A stretch of DNA of 64,000 nucleotides from contig NZ_JAHVJQ010000003.1 in assembly GCF_019801145.1 (NCBI RefSeq), positions 248,001-312,000 on the forward strand, read 5' to 3'. Below the pieces are notes generated by a model. That model was not told the DNA's origin. It saw nothing but the letters and a program-made list of their open reading frames with translations, and did not search any database. The translations under genes and the position numbers were made by a program. Positions 54,636 to 63,461 of this stretch are shown piece by piece. This stretch comes from Leisingera aquaemixtae (lineage in GTDB: Bacteria; Pseudomonadota; Alphaproteobacteria; Rhodobacterales; Rhodobacteraceae). Position 1 is the stretch's first letter. Every line of letters begins with the position of its first letter.

Positions 54636-55211
54636 ATGCACCATGCCACAGCCCTGTTGATTGTCGACATGCAGCAGGAGATGGCCAACGTGGCGGCCTC
54701 CGGCCGTCCGCAGGCCAACCCGGATGCGCAGGAGAAAGCGGCGGAGCTGGCCGCAGCTTTCCGCGCGGCGGGGCTGCCGGTGGTGCATGTGATGCATGAC
54801 GACCCGCGGCCCGAGAGCAGGTTCCGCCGCGACCTGCCCAGCGGCCGGCCCTTGCCCTGCGCGGTGCCGCAGGAGGGCGAGGCGGTGTTCTGGAAGACCG
54901 GCTCTTCCGGGTTCTATGGCACCGGGCTGGAGCGCCACCTGCGGGACGCCGGGATCAGCCGTCTGGTGATCATTGGCGGGGTTGCGGCGTTCTGCGTCAA
55001 CTCCACTGCCCGCTCCGCCGCCAGCCTGGGGTTTGAAATCCAGGTGGTGGAGGATGCGCTCATTGCCTTCGACATGCCCGCGCGCAAGGGCGGCATGCTG
55101 GACGCGGAAACCGTCCTGGAAGTCACGCTGTCCGCCCTGCACGCAGGGTTCGGCAGGGTGGTGGAATCCAAGGATGTGCTGGCGGGACTGCCTGCCGTTG
55201 CTTCCGCATAG
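54636..55211 (+). CDS. Cysteine hydrolase (isochorismatase-like)
   Basis: 191 residues. Catalytic triad Asp11 (ALLIVDMQQEM), Lys (VFWKTGSSGFYGT, about 90) and Cys (GGVAAFCVNSTARSA, about 125), with the preceding cis-peptide GGV. Family members hydrolyse amides or vinyl ethers (nicotinamidase, isochorismatase, ureidoacrylate hydrolase); the substrate is not clear. GGGAGGAGA precedes the ATG at 54636. Confidence 0.88.
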   Translation: MHHATALLIVDMQQEMANVAASGRPQANPDAQEKAAELAAAFRAAGLPVVHVMHDDPRPESRFRRDLPSGRPLPCAVPQEGEAVFWKTGSSGFYGTGLERHLRDAGISRLVIIGGVAAFCVNSTARSAASLGFEIQVVEDALIAFDMPARKGGMLDAETVLEVTLSALHAGFGRVVESKDVLAGLPAVASA

Positions 55212-55322
55212 GCGCCGTCCGGCGTCTCGAAGGCTGAGGCGGCTTCTCAACACTTTGTGCGCCCCTTGTGCCAGGGCATGTTTGCCGCCAGCATTGCCGC
55301 GTCAATCAGGGGGAGGAAGACC

Positions 55323-56042
55323 ATGGCGGACACATCATCCAAACCGCAGGCGCTGATCGTCGGGGCCGGCACCGGCCTGTCGGCGGCTTTTGCCCGGCGG
55401 CTGGCGGCGGCGGGTTACGCGGTGCATCTGGCGGCGCGCAATACGGCCAAGCTGGAGGCGCTGGCGGCGGAGACCGGGGCCAGACTGCACGTGCTCGACG
55501 GCACTGACGCAGGCGGAACCGCCGCCTTGATCGACAGCCTGCCGGGCGATTTGCGGGTGGCCTGCTACAACCCCTCGGCCCGGCTGCGCGGCCCCGTTGC
55601 GGAGCTGGACCCGGAAGCGGTGCGCAAGGCAGTGGAAGTGACCGCCTATGGCGCCTTTGTGCTGGGCCAGGCGGCGGCTAAACAAATGCTGACACAGCAG
55701 CCCGCGGACGGGCGGCTTGGCACCATTCTGTTCACCGGCGCCTCGGCGGGTGTGAAGGGCTTTGCCCAGTCGGCGGCCTTTGCGATGGGCAAGTTCGCAC
55801 AGCGCGGCCTGGCGCAGTCGATGGCGCGGGAGCTGCACCCAAAGGGCATCCACGTCGCCTGGGTCAATATCGACGGCGGCATCCGCAATGCGTCGCGGCC
55901 GGAGCGGACAGAGGCGGAGGGCAATCCAGACAGCATGCTGGACCCCGATGCCATCGCCAGTGAGTACATGCATCTGATCGGCCAGCACCGCTCCGCCTGG
56001 AGCGACGAACTGGTGCTGCGGCCCTGGGTGGAGCGGTTCTAG
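55323..56042 (+). CDS. SDR-family oxidoreductase
   Basis: 239 residues. Cofactor motif ALIVGAGTGLSAAFARRLAA (about 12-31) replaces the usual TGxxxGIG with GAGTGLS. The Ser of TGASAGVKGF and the stretch SAAFAMGKFAQRGLAQSMAR give the Ser/Lys part, but the usual YxxxK Tyr is replaced (FAMGK has Phe), so catalysis may be altered or lost. Substrate unknown. GGGGAGGAAG precedes the ATG. It is 111 bp after the cysteine hydrolase. Confidence 0.82.
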   Translation: MADTSSKPQALIVGAGTGLSAAFARRLAAAGYAVHLAARNTAKLEALAAETGARLHVLDGTDAGGTAALIDSLPGDLRVACYNPSARLRGPVAELDPEAVRKAVEVTAYGAFVLGQAAAKQMLTQQPADGRLGTILFTGASAGVKGFAQSAAFAMGKFAQRGLAQSMARELHPKGIHVAWVNIDGGIRNASRPERTEAEGNPDSMLDPDAIASEYMHLIGQHRSAWSDELVLRPWVERF

Positions 56043-56063
56043 GCGGCGGGACGCAAGGCAAAG

Positions 56064-56097
56064 AAAAACCCCCGCAGCCGGAAGGCGCGGGGGCTTT
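56064..56097. terminator. Bidirectional terminator between the SDR and PiT genes
   Basis: CCCCCGC (56069-56075) and GCGGGGG (56087-56093), flanked by AAAAA on one side and CTTT on the other, serving both converging genes. Confidence 0.8.
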
Positions 56098-56116
56098 GAG
56101 TTTTCTGCGGTGCGGC

Positions 56117-57598
56117 TCAGCCGACGAAGGTGTTGAGCAGCAGGTAGATCACCGCGGACAGCAGCGCGGCGGCGGGCACGGTGATCACCCAGGCGGCCAC
56201 GATGGTCATGAAGTGGCTGCGGCGCACCAGCTTGCGGCGGCGGCGTTCCTCCGGCGCGATGCGCTTTTCGGCCGGGCGGCCTGCGGCGGAATTCTTCAGG
56301 CGGCGCTCCATGTGCCACTCGCGGAAGAAGCCGACGCCGAACACCGCGCCCACCGCGATATGGGTGGAGGAAACCGGCAGGCCCAGCCAGCTGGCCACGA
56401 TCACGGTGATCGCTGCCGACAGCGACACGCAGTAGGCGCGCATCGGATTGAGCTTGGTGATCTGGCTGCCGACCATGCGGATCAGCTTGGGGCCGAACAG
56501 GAACAGGCCGAAGGAGATGCCGAAGGCGCCGATCACCATCACCCAGGTCGGGATCGCCACCTTGGAGGCAAAATCGCCGAACTCGGTGGCATGCACGATG
56601 GCGGCCAGCGGGCCGACCGCGTTGGCGACGTCATTGGCGCCATGGGCAAAGGACAGCAGCGCGGCGGAGATCACCAGCGGCAGGCCGAACAGCGCCTTCA
56701 GCGACTTGTTGCGGTTCTCCATGCCCTCGGACTGGCGCTTGATCAGCGGCGCGGTGACGACATAGGACAGCGCCCCGATGCCGGCGCCGATCAGCAGCGC
56801 GGTCTGCAGGTCGATCTTGACGATCTTCTTCAGCCCCTTGAGGGCCAGGTAGGAGGCAAAGGCGCCTGCCATAATGCCGACCAGCACCGGAACCCAGCGG
56901 CGGGCGGCGGCGATCTTGTCGTCCTGATAGATAATCTTGGCCTTGATGAAGGCCAGGAACAGGGCTGCGATGATGCCGCCCAGAACCGGCGAGATCACCC
57001 AGCTGGCGGCGATCTTGCCCATGGTGGGCCAGTTCACCGCGGCGGTGCCCGCGGCAGCCACACCGGCGCCCAGCACGCCGCCGACCACCGAATGGGTGGT
57101 GGAGACAGGCGCGCCGACCCAGGTTGCCAGGTTTACCCACAGCGCAGAGGAGATCAGCGCCGCCATCATCGCCCAGATGAACACGTTGCTGCTGGCAACC
57201 GCGGTGGGGTCGATGATGCCCTTGGAGATGGTCGAAACCACATCGCCGCCCGCCAGGAGCGCGCCTGCGCTTTCGGCGATCGCGGCAATCACGATGGCGC
57301 CGCCCATGGTCAGCGCGTTTGCGCCCACCGCCGGCCCCATGTTGTTGGCGACGTCATTGGCGCCGATGTTGATCGCCATGTAGGCGCCAAAGGCGGCGGC
57401 GGCGATCACCACCATGCTCATGGCGGAGCCGCCGAAGAAGACGCCGGCCGCCAGGCCCGCCAGCACAATGAAGGCCAGCGCAATGCCCGGCGCCACCAGC
57501 GGGCGGGAGGCATAGCTCGCGGCCAGTTCGAGCTGGGAGATCCGGTTCAGATCCTTGTCCAGCGTGTTCCATTGCGTGCGCTGATCTGCATCGCTCAT
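56117..57598 (-). CDS. Inorganic phosphate transporter, PiT family
   Basis: 493 residues. Two copies of the PiT signature: INIGANDVANNMGPAVGANA (about 79-98) and FAHGANDVANAVGPLAAIVH (about 325). Around ten membrane helices, and an extended N-terminus and basic linker (GRPAEKRIAPEERRRRKLV) near the C-terminus. Proton- or sodium-coupled phosphate uptake of low affinity is the known family role. A Pho-box-like repeat lies 78 bp upstream of the start. Confidence 0.93.
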   Translation of the reverse strand: MSDADQRTQWNTLDKDLNRISQLELAASYASRPLVAPGIALAFIVLAGLAAGVFFGGSAMSMVVIAAAAFGAYMAINIGANDVANNMGPAVGANALTMGGAIVIAAIAESAGALLAGGDVVSTISKGIIDPTAVASSNVFIWAMMAALISSALWVNLATWVGAPVSTTHSVVGGVLGAGVAAAGTAAVNWPTMGKIAASWVISPVLGGIIAALFLAFIKAKIIYQDDKIAAARRWVPVLVGIMAGAFASYLALKGLKKIVKIDLQTALLIGAGIGALSYVVTAPLIKRQSEGMENRNKSLKALFGLPLVISAALLSFAHGANDVANAVGPLAAIVHATEFGDFASKVAIPTWVMVIGAFGISFGLFLFGPKLIRMVGSQITKLNPMRAYCVSLSAAITVIVASWLGLPVSSTHIAVGAVFGVGFFREWHMERRLKNSAAGRPAEKRIAPEERRRRKLVRRSHFMTIVAAWVITVPAAALLSAVIYLLLNTFVG

Positions 57599-57675
57599 CG
57601 TCGCATTCCTGATTCCGAGGTCTGCGCACGCGCCTAACGCCGCTTGGGGCGCGGTTCAAGCTTCCGACATGAAAA

Positions 57676-57693
57676 TGTCACATAACTGTTACA
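57676..57693 (+). promoter_or_regulatory. Pho-box-like direct repeat upstream of the PiT gene
   Basis: TGTCACA (57676-57682) and TGTTACA (57687-57693) repeat with an 11 bp period, TAAC between; compare the PhoB consensus CTGTCAT-N4-CTGTCAC. The motif reads on the + strand, opposite to the PiT gene, and its end overlaps the NUDIX stop. In Sinorhizobium PhoB represses pit, which would fit. Confidence 0.45.
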
Positions 57694-58147
57694 ATCGGCG
57701 CAGAACGGCCTGCAGCTGCGGCTCGTGCACCAGGCCGGCGGCCTGCTCCGGCTTCATCCACTGGCGGGTGCGCTCGGCGGATTCCGGGTAGTCATCCTCC
57801 AGCTGCTCCACTTCGGCCTCGAAAATCAGTGTGGTGACCGGCTCTTCGGTGCCGTTGTCATGGCGCTTGGTGAAATGGTATTCGCCGATCGGCTGCGGGG
57901 TGATGCGGGCCGATTTCACGCCCGCTTCCTCCCAGGCTTCCTGCAGCGCCGAGTCCGGGCCGTCCTTGCCCTCGACCGGCCAGCCCTTGGGCAGGATCCA
58001 GCGCCCGGTGCCGCGGCTGGTGATCATCAGCACCTCCTTGCCGTCCGCGCCAATGCGGTAGCACAGGGCGGCAACCTGCACGCGGGCAGGGCGCTGCAGC
58101 ATCGGTTTGATAATCTCGTTCCAGGCGCGGGTCAGGGGGCTTGTCAT
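57689..58147 (-). CDS. NUDIX hydrolase
   Basis: 152 residues. The Nudix box reads GKDGPDSALQEAWEEAGVKS (about 50-69): the catalytic EEAGV is intact, while the usual Arg before Glu is Gln. With KGWPVEG ahead it resembles the diphosphoinositol-polyphosphate/Ap4A group common in alphaproteobacteria. Hydrolyses nucleoside or inositol pyrophosphates; the substrate is not defined. Placed between pit and hrpB on the minus strand. Confidence 0.9.
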   Translation of the reverse strand: MTSPLTRAWNEIIKPMLQRPARVQVAALCYRIGADGKEVLMITSRGTGRWILPKGWPVEGKDGPDSALQEAWEEAGVKSARITPQPIGEYHFTKRHDNGTEEPVTTLIFEAEVEQLEDDYPESAERTRQWMKPEQAAGLVHEPQLQAVLRRL

Positions 58148-58312
58148 GGGTGCTCAGCCTTTGTTGTTGGGGAAGTTCCCGTGTTTATGTGCGTAATTGT
58201 GGGAATCTACGCCTGTTCGACCGGGGTTGCAAGGAGATGCGCGGGTTTGCCGGGCGGGCAGGGGCCGCGCGCCCGCCCGCGTCCCATCGCATCACGGATG
58301 CGCTGCGCGGCG

Positions 58313-60760
58313 TTACTTGCGCCGTTTCGCCCGCAGCGTCGGGTCTTCCTGCGTCGGGTCTTCGGGCCAGGGGTGCTTGGGGTACTGGGCGCGCATGTCC
58401 TTCCTGACATCCGCATAAGAGCCGGCCCAGAAGCCCGGCAGGTCGCGGGTGATCTGGATCGGGCGCTGGGCGGGCGACAAGAGCGACACCTTCAGCGGCA
58501 CGCCGCCGACGGACGGATGCCGGGTGACGCCGAACATCTCTTGCAGGCGGACCGAGATTTCCGGGATTTCGCCATCATAGCTGATCGGGATCTTGCGCCC
58601 CAGCGGGGTGATGAAACTGCCCGGCGCCTCGCGGTCCAGCAGCTGGGTCTGCTCCCAGCTGAGCGCCGCTTTGAGCGCGGGCAGAAGATCAAAGCGCTTC
58701 CAGTCCTCGGCCGATTTCACGCCGTCCAGCATCGGCAGCAGCCAGTCGTCCAAGGTTTCCATCAGGCCGGGGATGGAGAAGTCCGGCAGGTCGTGGCCTT
58801 CCGCCCTGACCAGCTCCACCCGTGCCGCCAGCCGTGCCGGCGCGCCGCTCAGGCGAAGGCCCAGGTCGCGCACCCCGTCCAGCATCGCCCGCGCCACCGC
58901 CTCCGGCGGTGCCTCCTTCCAGATCCGGTCGTCCAGCACCACGGCGCCAAAGCGCTCCTGCTGGCGCGCCGCCACCCGGCGGTCGCGTTTCGACCATTCG
59001 CAGGTGTCAGCCCAGGCAATCTGATCGGCAAACAGCTCGCGGATTTCGGCCAGCGAGATTTGCGCCGCCATCCGGATCCTGGCCTCGCGCGGGTTGCCGT
59101 CGGTATCCAGCGCCACGATGAACGGCGCCCCCGCCAGCGTGTCGCCGCCGTCCAATACGGCGCCCTTGCCGCCGGACAGCACGAACCGCGGGTTATCGCC
59201 CTTGCGGCGCTGGCCGATGCGGTCGGGATAGGCGAGGGCGGCCATCGTTGCAGCGGACAGTCCCGCATCGCGGCGGCCCGCCTGTTTCTCCAGCCGCCGC
59301 GCCTCGCTCTTGATGCGCTCCACGACGGGGCGGTTCAGCTGATAGGGGTGATTGCGCTCAAAGCCCTTGGGATCTTTCAAGGCTTTCAGCCGCAAGGACA
59401 GATCCGCAGGCGCCCCGCGCAGCGGGTCGCGTTCGCCCAAGAGCGCTGCCAAGGGCGCAGCCGCGGGGCCTGCCTGCAGCAGCATATGGCCAAGGCGCGG
59501 ATGCAAGGGCAGGGCGGCCAGCGCCTTGCCATGTTCGGTGATCCGCCCTTGCACGTCCAGCGCCCCCAGCATTGCGAGCAGCGCCTGCGCCTCTGCCATC
59601 GCGCCAGCGGGCGGCTGGGTCAGGAACATCAGATCGTCCGGCGCGGCGCCCCACAGCGCCAGCTCCAGCGCCAGCGCGGTGAGGTCGGCGCTTTCGATCT
59701 CGGCCGGCGGAAACGCCATCAGCGCGCCTTCCTCGCCTTTGGTCCACAGCCGGTAGCAGATGCCCTCCGCCACCCGGCCCGCGCGGCCCTGGCGCTGGGT
59801 CGCCTCGGCGCGGGTCACTTTCTCTGTCACCAGCCGCGACATGCCGGAGCCGGGATCGAACCGCGCGCGGCGCGCCTGGCCCATGTCCACCACCACGCGG
59901 ATGTCCTGAATGGTCAGCGAGGTCTCGGCGATCGAGGTCGCCAGCACCACCTTGCGGCCCTGCGCCTCGGGCTGGATCGTCGCGCGCTGCTCGGCAAAGG
60001 GCAGGGCGCCGAACAGCGGCCGGATATGGCAGTGGCCGGGCAGGCGCTTTTCCAGCGCGCCGGCGGCGCGGCGGATCTCGCCCTCGCCGGGCAGGAACAC
60101 CAGAATGCCGCCGCCGGTTGCCCGCGTCTCCTTCTCCGCCTGCACCACCAGGTCCGCCAGCGCATCGCCGCGCCGCGCTTGCGCGGGCAGGGGGCGCTCC
60201 AGCCAGCGGGTTTCCACCGGATAGCTGCGCCCCTCGGAGGTGACCATCGGCGCGTCCATCAGCGCCGCCACCGGCTCCGCATCCAGGGTTGCCGACATCG
60301 CCAGCAGGATCAGGTCATCGCGCAGCGCGCCCGCCACCTCCAGGCATAAGCCAAGACCCAGATCGGCGTTCAGGGAGCGTTCGTGGAATTCGTCAAAGAT
60401 CACCGCGCCGACACCGGGCAGGTCCGGGTCCGATTGCAGCATCCGGGTCAGGATGCCCTCGGTCACCACCTCGATGCGGGTGGATTTGGAGACCTTGGCA
60501 TCGCCGCGCACCCTGTAGCCGACGGTCTGGCCGGGCTTCTCCCCCAGTGTTTCCGCCATCCGCTCCGCAGCTGCACGGGCGGCGAGGCGGCGGGGTTCCA
60601 GCATCACGATGCGGCCCCGGGTGAGGCCGGCCTCCAGCATCGCCAGCGGCACCCGTGTGGTCTTGCCCGCACCAGGCGGCGCCTGCAGCACGGCACGGCC
60701 GCGGGCACGCAGGGCGTCCAGCAGTTCGGGGAGGGCGTCTTCGATCGGCAATCTGGTCAT
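58313..60760 (-). CDS. hrpB: ATP-dependent helicase HrpB
   Basis: 815 residues, DEAH-type helicase. Walker A APPGAGKTTRVPLAML (about 27), motif II VIFDEFHERS (about 115), motif III LAMSATLDAEPV, motif VI ATQRQGRAGRVAEG (about 320), then HA2/OB-like region and the C-terminal HrpB domain (about 680-800). The cellular role in bacteria is poorly known. Start at 60760; frame upstream translates the 60838 repeat and is rejected. Confidence 0.93.
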   Translation of the reverse strand: MTRLPIEDALPELLDALRARGRAVLQAPPGAGKTTRVPLAMLEAGLTRGRIVMLEPRRLAARAAAERMAETLGEKPGQTVGYRVRGDAKVSKSTRIEVVTEGILTRMLQSDPDLPGVGAVIFDEFHERSLNADLGLGLCLEVAGALRDDLILLAMSATLDAEPVAALMDAPMVTSEGRSYPVETRWLERPLPAQARRGDALADLVVQAEKETRATGGGILVFLPGEGEIRRAAGALEKRLPGHCHIRPLFGALPFAEQRATIQPEAQGRKVVLATSIAETSLTIQDIRVVVDMGQARRARFDPGSGMSRLVTEKVTRAEATQRQGRAGRVAEGICYRLWTKGEEGALMAFPPAEIESADLTALALELALWGAAPDDLMFLTQPPAGAMAEAQALLAMLGALDVQGRITEHGKALAALPLHPRLGHMLLQAGPAAAPLAALLGERDPLRGAPADLSLRLKALKDPKGFERNHPYQLNRPVVERIKSEARRLEKQAGRRDAGLSAATMAALAYPDRIGQRRKGDNPRFVLSGGKGAVLDGGDTLAGAPFIVALDTDGNPREARIRMAAQISLAEIRELFADQIAWADTCEWSKRDRRVAARQQERFGAVVLDDRIWKEAPPEAVARAMLDGVRDLGLRLSGAPARLAARVELVRAEGHDLPDFSIPGLMETLDDWLLPMLDGVKSAEDWKRFDLLPALKAALSWEQTQLLDREAPGSFITPLGRKIPISYDGEIPEISVRLQEMFGVTRHPSVGGVPLKVSLLSPAQRPIQITRDLPGFWAGSYADVRKDMRAQYPKHPWPEDPTQEDPTLRAKRRK

Positions 60761-61091
60761 TCCCGCCTTATCGCCAAAGCGGAGGGGGAGGTCTAGCGGT
60801 GTGTCTATTGATAGAGCGCAGAGGGAAGTGCCTGTCCGCGGGCGGAAGCGAAGCGCCCGCCCATGGGGGCGGACGGGCGCTGCCCGGCGTGCCGCCGGGC
60901 GAAACAGTGGTGATTGGTGAGTTTGTTGGCGTTTCAATTCAGAACACTCGCTGCGCAAACCGCATCAGGCGCGGCGGATTTGCCGCCTTTCCTGCGGCGC
61001 CTGCTGATGTAGGTTGCCCCGCAGACGGCAGGGGCTGGACTTTGCGGCACGGCTTGCGCCAAGGTCCGCCCATTACGACAGGAAAGCACGC
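60761..61091. other. Gap between hrpB and meaB, holding a palindromic repeat
   Basis: No gene. The repeat at 60838-60900 fills a fifth of it. The sequence just before meaB (CGACAGGAAAGCACGC) carries the ribosome site AGGAAAG. No clear promoter hexamers. Confidence 0.55.
60838..60900 (+). repeat. Palindromic repeat upstream of hrpB
   Basis: GCGGGCG (60838-60844) with CGCCCGC (60854-60860), then GGACGGGCGCTGCCCGGC and GCCCGGC (60882-60888), loop GTGCC, GCCGGGC (60894-60900). It has the same order of parts and the GGGCGCTGCCCGGC core as the units in pabB and beside rimO. Confidence 0.65.
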
Positions 61092-62069
61092 ATGGACACC
61101 GAACAGCTGACACAGAAGATCCTCGATGGCGACCGCCGGGCGCTGGCCCGTGCCATCACCCTGGTGGAAAGCGGCCGCGAGGATCACCGCGCCAGGGCGG
61201 GCGAGCTGTTGTCGGAGCTGGCCAAGCACAAGCGCCAGTCGCTGCGCATCGGCCTGTCGGGCACGCCCGGCGTCGGCAAATCCACCTTCATCGAAAGCTT
61301 CGGCATGATGCTGACGGGCCTCGGCCTGCGGGTGGCGGTGCTGGCGGTCGATCCCAGCTCCGCCCGCTCCGGCGGCTCGATCCTGGGCGACAAGACCCGG
61401 ATGGAGCGGCTTAGCCGCGAGCGCAACGCTTTCATCCGCCCGTCCCCCAGCCAGAGCCACCTGGGCGGCGTCGCCCGCCGCTCCCGCGAAGCTGTCGCCC
61501 TGTGCGAGGCAGCAGGCTTTGACGTGGTGCTGATCGAAACTGTCGGGGTGGGGCAGTCGGAAACCGTAGTGGCGGAAATGTCGGACCTGTTCCTGCTCTT
61601 GCTGGCGCCCGCGGGCGGCGATGAGCTGCAGGGGGTGAAGCGCGGCATCATGGAAATGGCCGACCTCATCCTGGTGAACAAGGCGGACGGACCCTTGAAA
61701 CCGGTGGCGACCCGCACCTGCGCCGATTACGCCGGCGCGCTGCGGCTCTTGCGCAAGCGGCCGCAGGACCCGGAGGGCTTTCCCAAGGCGCTGATGGTTT
61801 CGGCGGTGGAGGAGCACGGGCTGGACAAGGCCTGGGAGGAGATGCAGACCCTGACCGCCTGGCGCAAGGAAAACGGCCACTGGGACCGCCGCCGCGCCGA
61901 CCAGTCCTGCTACTGGTTCGACCAGGAGGTGCGCCAGGCGCTGCTGGCGCGGCTGCACACCGCCAGCGCCCAGGCGGCGATGGCAGAGCTGTCGGGCCAG
62001 GTCGCCGCGGGCGCGCTGACCCCGGCGGCGGCGGCACAGCAGATGCTGCGGGACCACCTGAAGGGCTGA
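61092..62069 (+). CDS. meaB: Methylmalonyl-CoA mutase-associated GTPase MeaB
   Basis: 325 residues of the ArgK/MeaB G3E GTPases, which load and protect the B12 cofactor of methylmalonyl-CoA mutase. P-loop GLSGTPGVGKSTFIESFG (about 54-71), switch region DPSSARSGGSILGDKTRM, IETVGVGQSETVVAEM and base motif LVNKADG (about 198). With mce at 26449 this marks a complete methylmalonyl route in the cell. Followed after 9 bp by an alpha/beta hydrolase gene. Confidence 0.95.
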   Translation: MDTEQLTQKILDGDRRALARAITLVESGREDHRARAGELLSELAKHKRQSLRIGLSGTPGVGKSTFIESFGMMLTGLGLRVAVLAVDPSSARSGGSILGDKTRMERLSRERNAFIRPSPSQSHLGGVARRSREAVALCEAAGFDVVLIETVGVGQSETVVAEMSDLFLLLLAPAGGDELQGVKRGIMEMADLILVNKADGPLKPVATRTCADYAGALRLLRKRPQDPEGFPKALMVSAVEEHGLDKAWEEMQTLTAWRKENGHWDRRRADQSCYWFDQEVRQALLARLHTASAQAAMAELSGQVAAGALTPAAAAQQMLRDHLKG

Positions 62070-62078
62070 GCCGCGCAG

Positions 62079-62882
62079 ATGCAGGAAACCCGGGTCTTCG
62101 ACGGCGCAAAGCTGCGCGCCTCTCTGTTCAACGCGGAGGGCGAAAGTCTGTTCGTGACCTTCCGCCAGCGGGTTGCCGTGGCCGGGGAATTCGAGGACCG
62201 CGGCCCGGTCCGGAACATGACCGCGCATGGCTATGCCCATCTGCACATCCAGCCCCGCAACAACGACTGGTACATCAACAGCGAGACCAAGGCGCTGGCG
62301 CGCAGCCTCAAGGAACTGGCCAACGGCTTTCAGGACGTTTCTGCCATGGGGTTCTCCATGGGCGGCTACGGGGCGCTGCGGTTCTCCAGGGCGCTGCGCC
62401 TCAGCCGCCTGATTGCGGTCTCGCCGCAATACACCATCGCGCCGGGCGTGGTGCCCTACGACCGCCGCCGCAAGGAGGCGGAGGCGTTTGACGAAGCGCT
62501 GGGCGACCTGATCCGCTACGGCCGCCACGGCGTGCAGGGGGTGGTGCTGTTCGACCCGTTCCGCAAGATGGATCTGAGCCACGCGATGTTCATCCAGGCG
62601 GTGTTCCCGGACCTGCAGCTGTGCCGCCTGTCCTGCGGCGGCCATCCGGCCAGCCAGGTGATCCGCGAGGGCGGCAGCTTCTGGGACCTGCAGTCGATGC
62701 TGCGCGACGGGCCGCTGAATGCGGCGCGGGTGCTGGACCTGCACCGGAGCCGCCGCAGGCTGTCGCGGACCTACTGGCAGAAGCTGGCACGGGTGGCGCG
62801 GCAGCGCGGCAGGCCGCAGCTCGGGGCGGCGGCGGACGCCCGGCTGCAAGGGCTTGCAGAGGGCCGGGAAACCGTGCAGTAA
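62079..62882 (+). CDS. Alpha/beta-hydrolase-like protein downstream of meaB
   Basis: 267 residues. Nucleophile elbow GFSMGGYGALRFSRAL (GxSxG, about 89-104) preceded by SLKELANGF. An Asp in VVLFDPFRKMD and a His in SCGGHPASQVI could complete the triad. It lacks a lid domain and a signal peptide. Substrate unknown. It is 9 bp after meaB, so co-transcribed, but a link to methylmalonyl metabolism is only positional. Confidence 0.75.
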   Translation: MQETRVFDGAKLRASLFNAEGESLFVTFRQRVAVAGEFEDRGPVRNMTAHGYAHLHIQPRNNDWYINSETKALARSLKELANGFQDVSAMGFSMGGYGALRFSRALRLSRLIAVSPQYTIAPGVVPYDRRRKEAEAFDEALGDLIRYGRHGVQGVVLFDPFRKMDLSHAMFIQAVFPDLQLCRLSCGGHPASQVIREGGSFWDLQSMLRDGPLNAARVLDLHRSRRRLSRTYWQKLARVARQRGRPQLGAAADARLQGLAEGRETVQ

Positions 62883-62910
62883 GCCGGGCAAGAAAGCTGA
62901 GTTGAATCAC

Positions 62911-62939
62911 TTGACGCTGTTGCCGGTTGAGCGTAAGAG
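62911..62939 (+). promoter_or_regulatory. Probable rpmB promoter
   Basis: TTGACG at 62911-62916, spacer 17 bp, TAAGAG at 62934-62939, 94 bp before the rpmB start. A reasonable sigma-70 type promoter for a ribosomal gene. Confidence 0.5.
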
Positions 62940-63032
62940 CAGCGGACCAGTTTTCGGGCGCAGCCAATGGCCGCGCCCCTTGTGATTTGGACCGGAGCTG
63001 CTCCGGACCTACAAAAAACGAAGGATGAAGAT

Positions 63033-63323
63033 ATGTCGCGCCGTTGCGAACTGACCGGAAAAGGCCCGATGACTGGCAACAATGTCAGCCACGCCAACAA
63101 CAAAACCAAGCGCCGCTTTCTGCCCAACCTGAACGACGTGACCCTGCAGTCCGAAGTTCTGGGCCGTGGCGTCAAGCTGCGCATCTCCGCAGCTGCCCTG
63201 CGCTCTGTAGACCACCGCGGCGGCCTGGACGCGTTCCTGGCCAAAGCCAAGGACGAAGAACTGTCGGCAAACGCGCTGAAAGTGAAGAAAGAGATCGCCA
63301 AGGCACAAGCCGCTCAGGCTTAA
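63033..63323 (+). CDS. rpmB: 50S ribosomal protein L28
   Basis: 96 residues, long alphaproteobacterial form of L28. Begins [20 protein letters not shown], followed by [20 protein letters not shown] and [20 protein letters not shown], all typical. GAAGGA precedes the ATG at 63033. Monocistronic, with its own promoter and a strong terminator. Confidence 0.97.
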   Translation: MSRRCELTGKGPMTGNNVSHANNKTKRRFLPNLNDVTLQSEVLGRGVKLRISAAALRSVDHRGGLDAFLAKAKDEELSANALKVKKEIAKAQAAQA

Positions 63324-63361
63324 TCGACTTGGCCTGATCCCTTCACCGGATCGGATAACAG

Positions 63362-63393
63362 ACACCGCGCAGAGGCAACTCTGCGCGGTGTTT
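63362..63393 (+). terminator. Terminator after rpmB
   Basis: ACACCGCGCAGAG (63362-63374), loop GCAA, CTCTGCGCGGTGT (63379-63391) pairs perfectly over 13 bp, then TT. Confidence 0.85.
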
Positions 63394-63461
63394 GCGTTTG
63401 TGCAATCTGCCGCAGGGTTGCGCCTTGCAGGCTGCGCGCCGCGCGGGCATATCTTGCGGTG

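Noticed and set aside
60761-60958. N-terminal extension of hrpB
   Set aside because: It translates the 60838 repeat; no similarity to helicases and no ribosome site.
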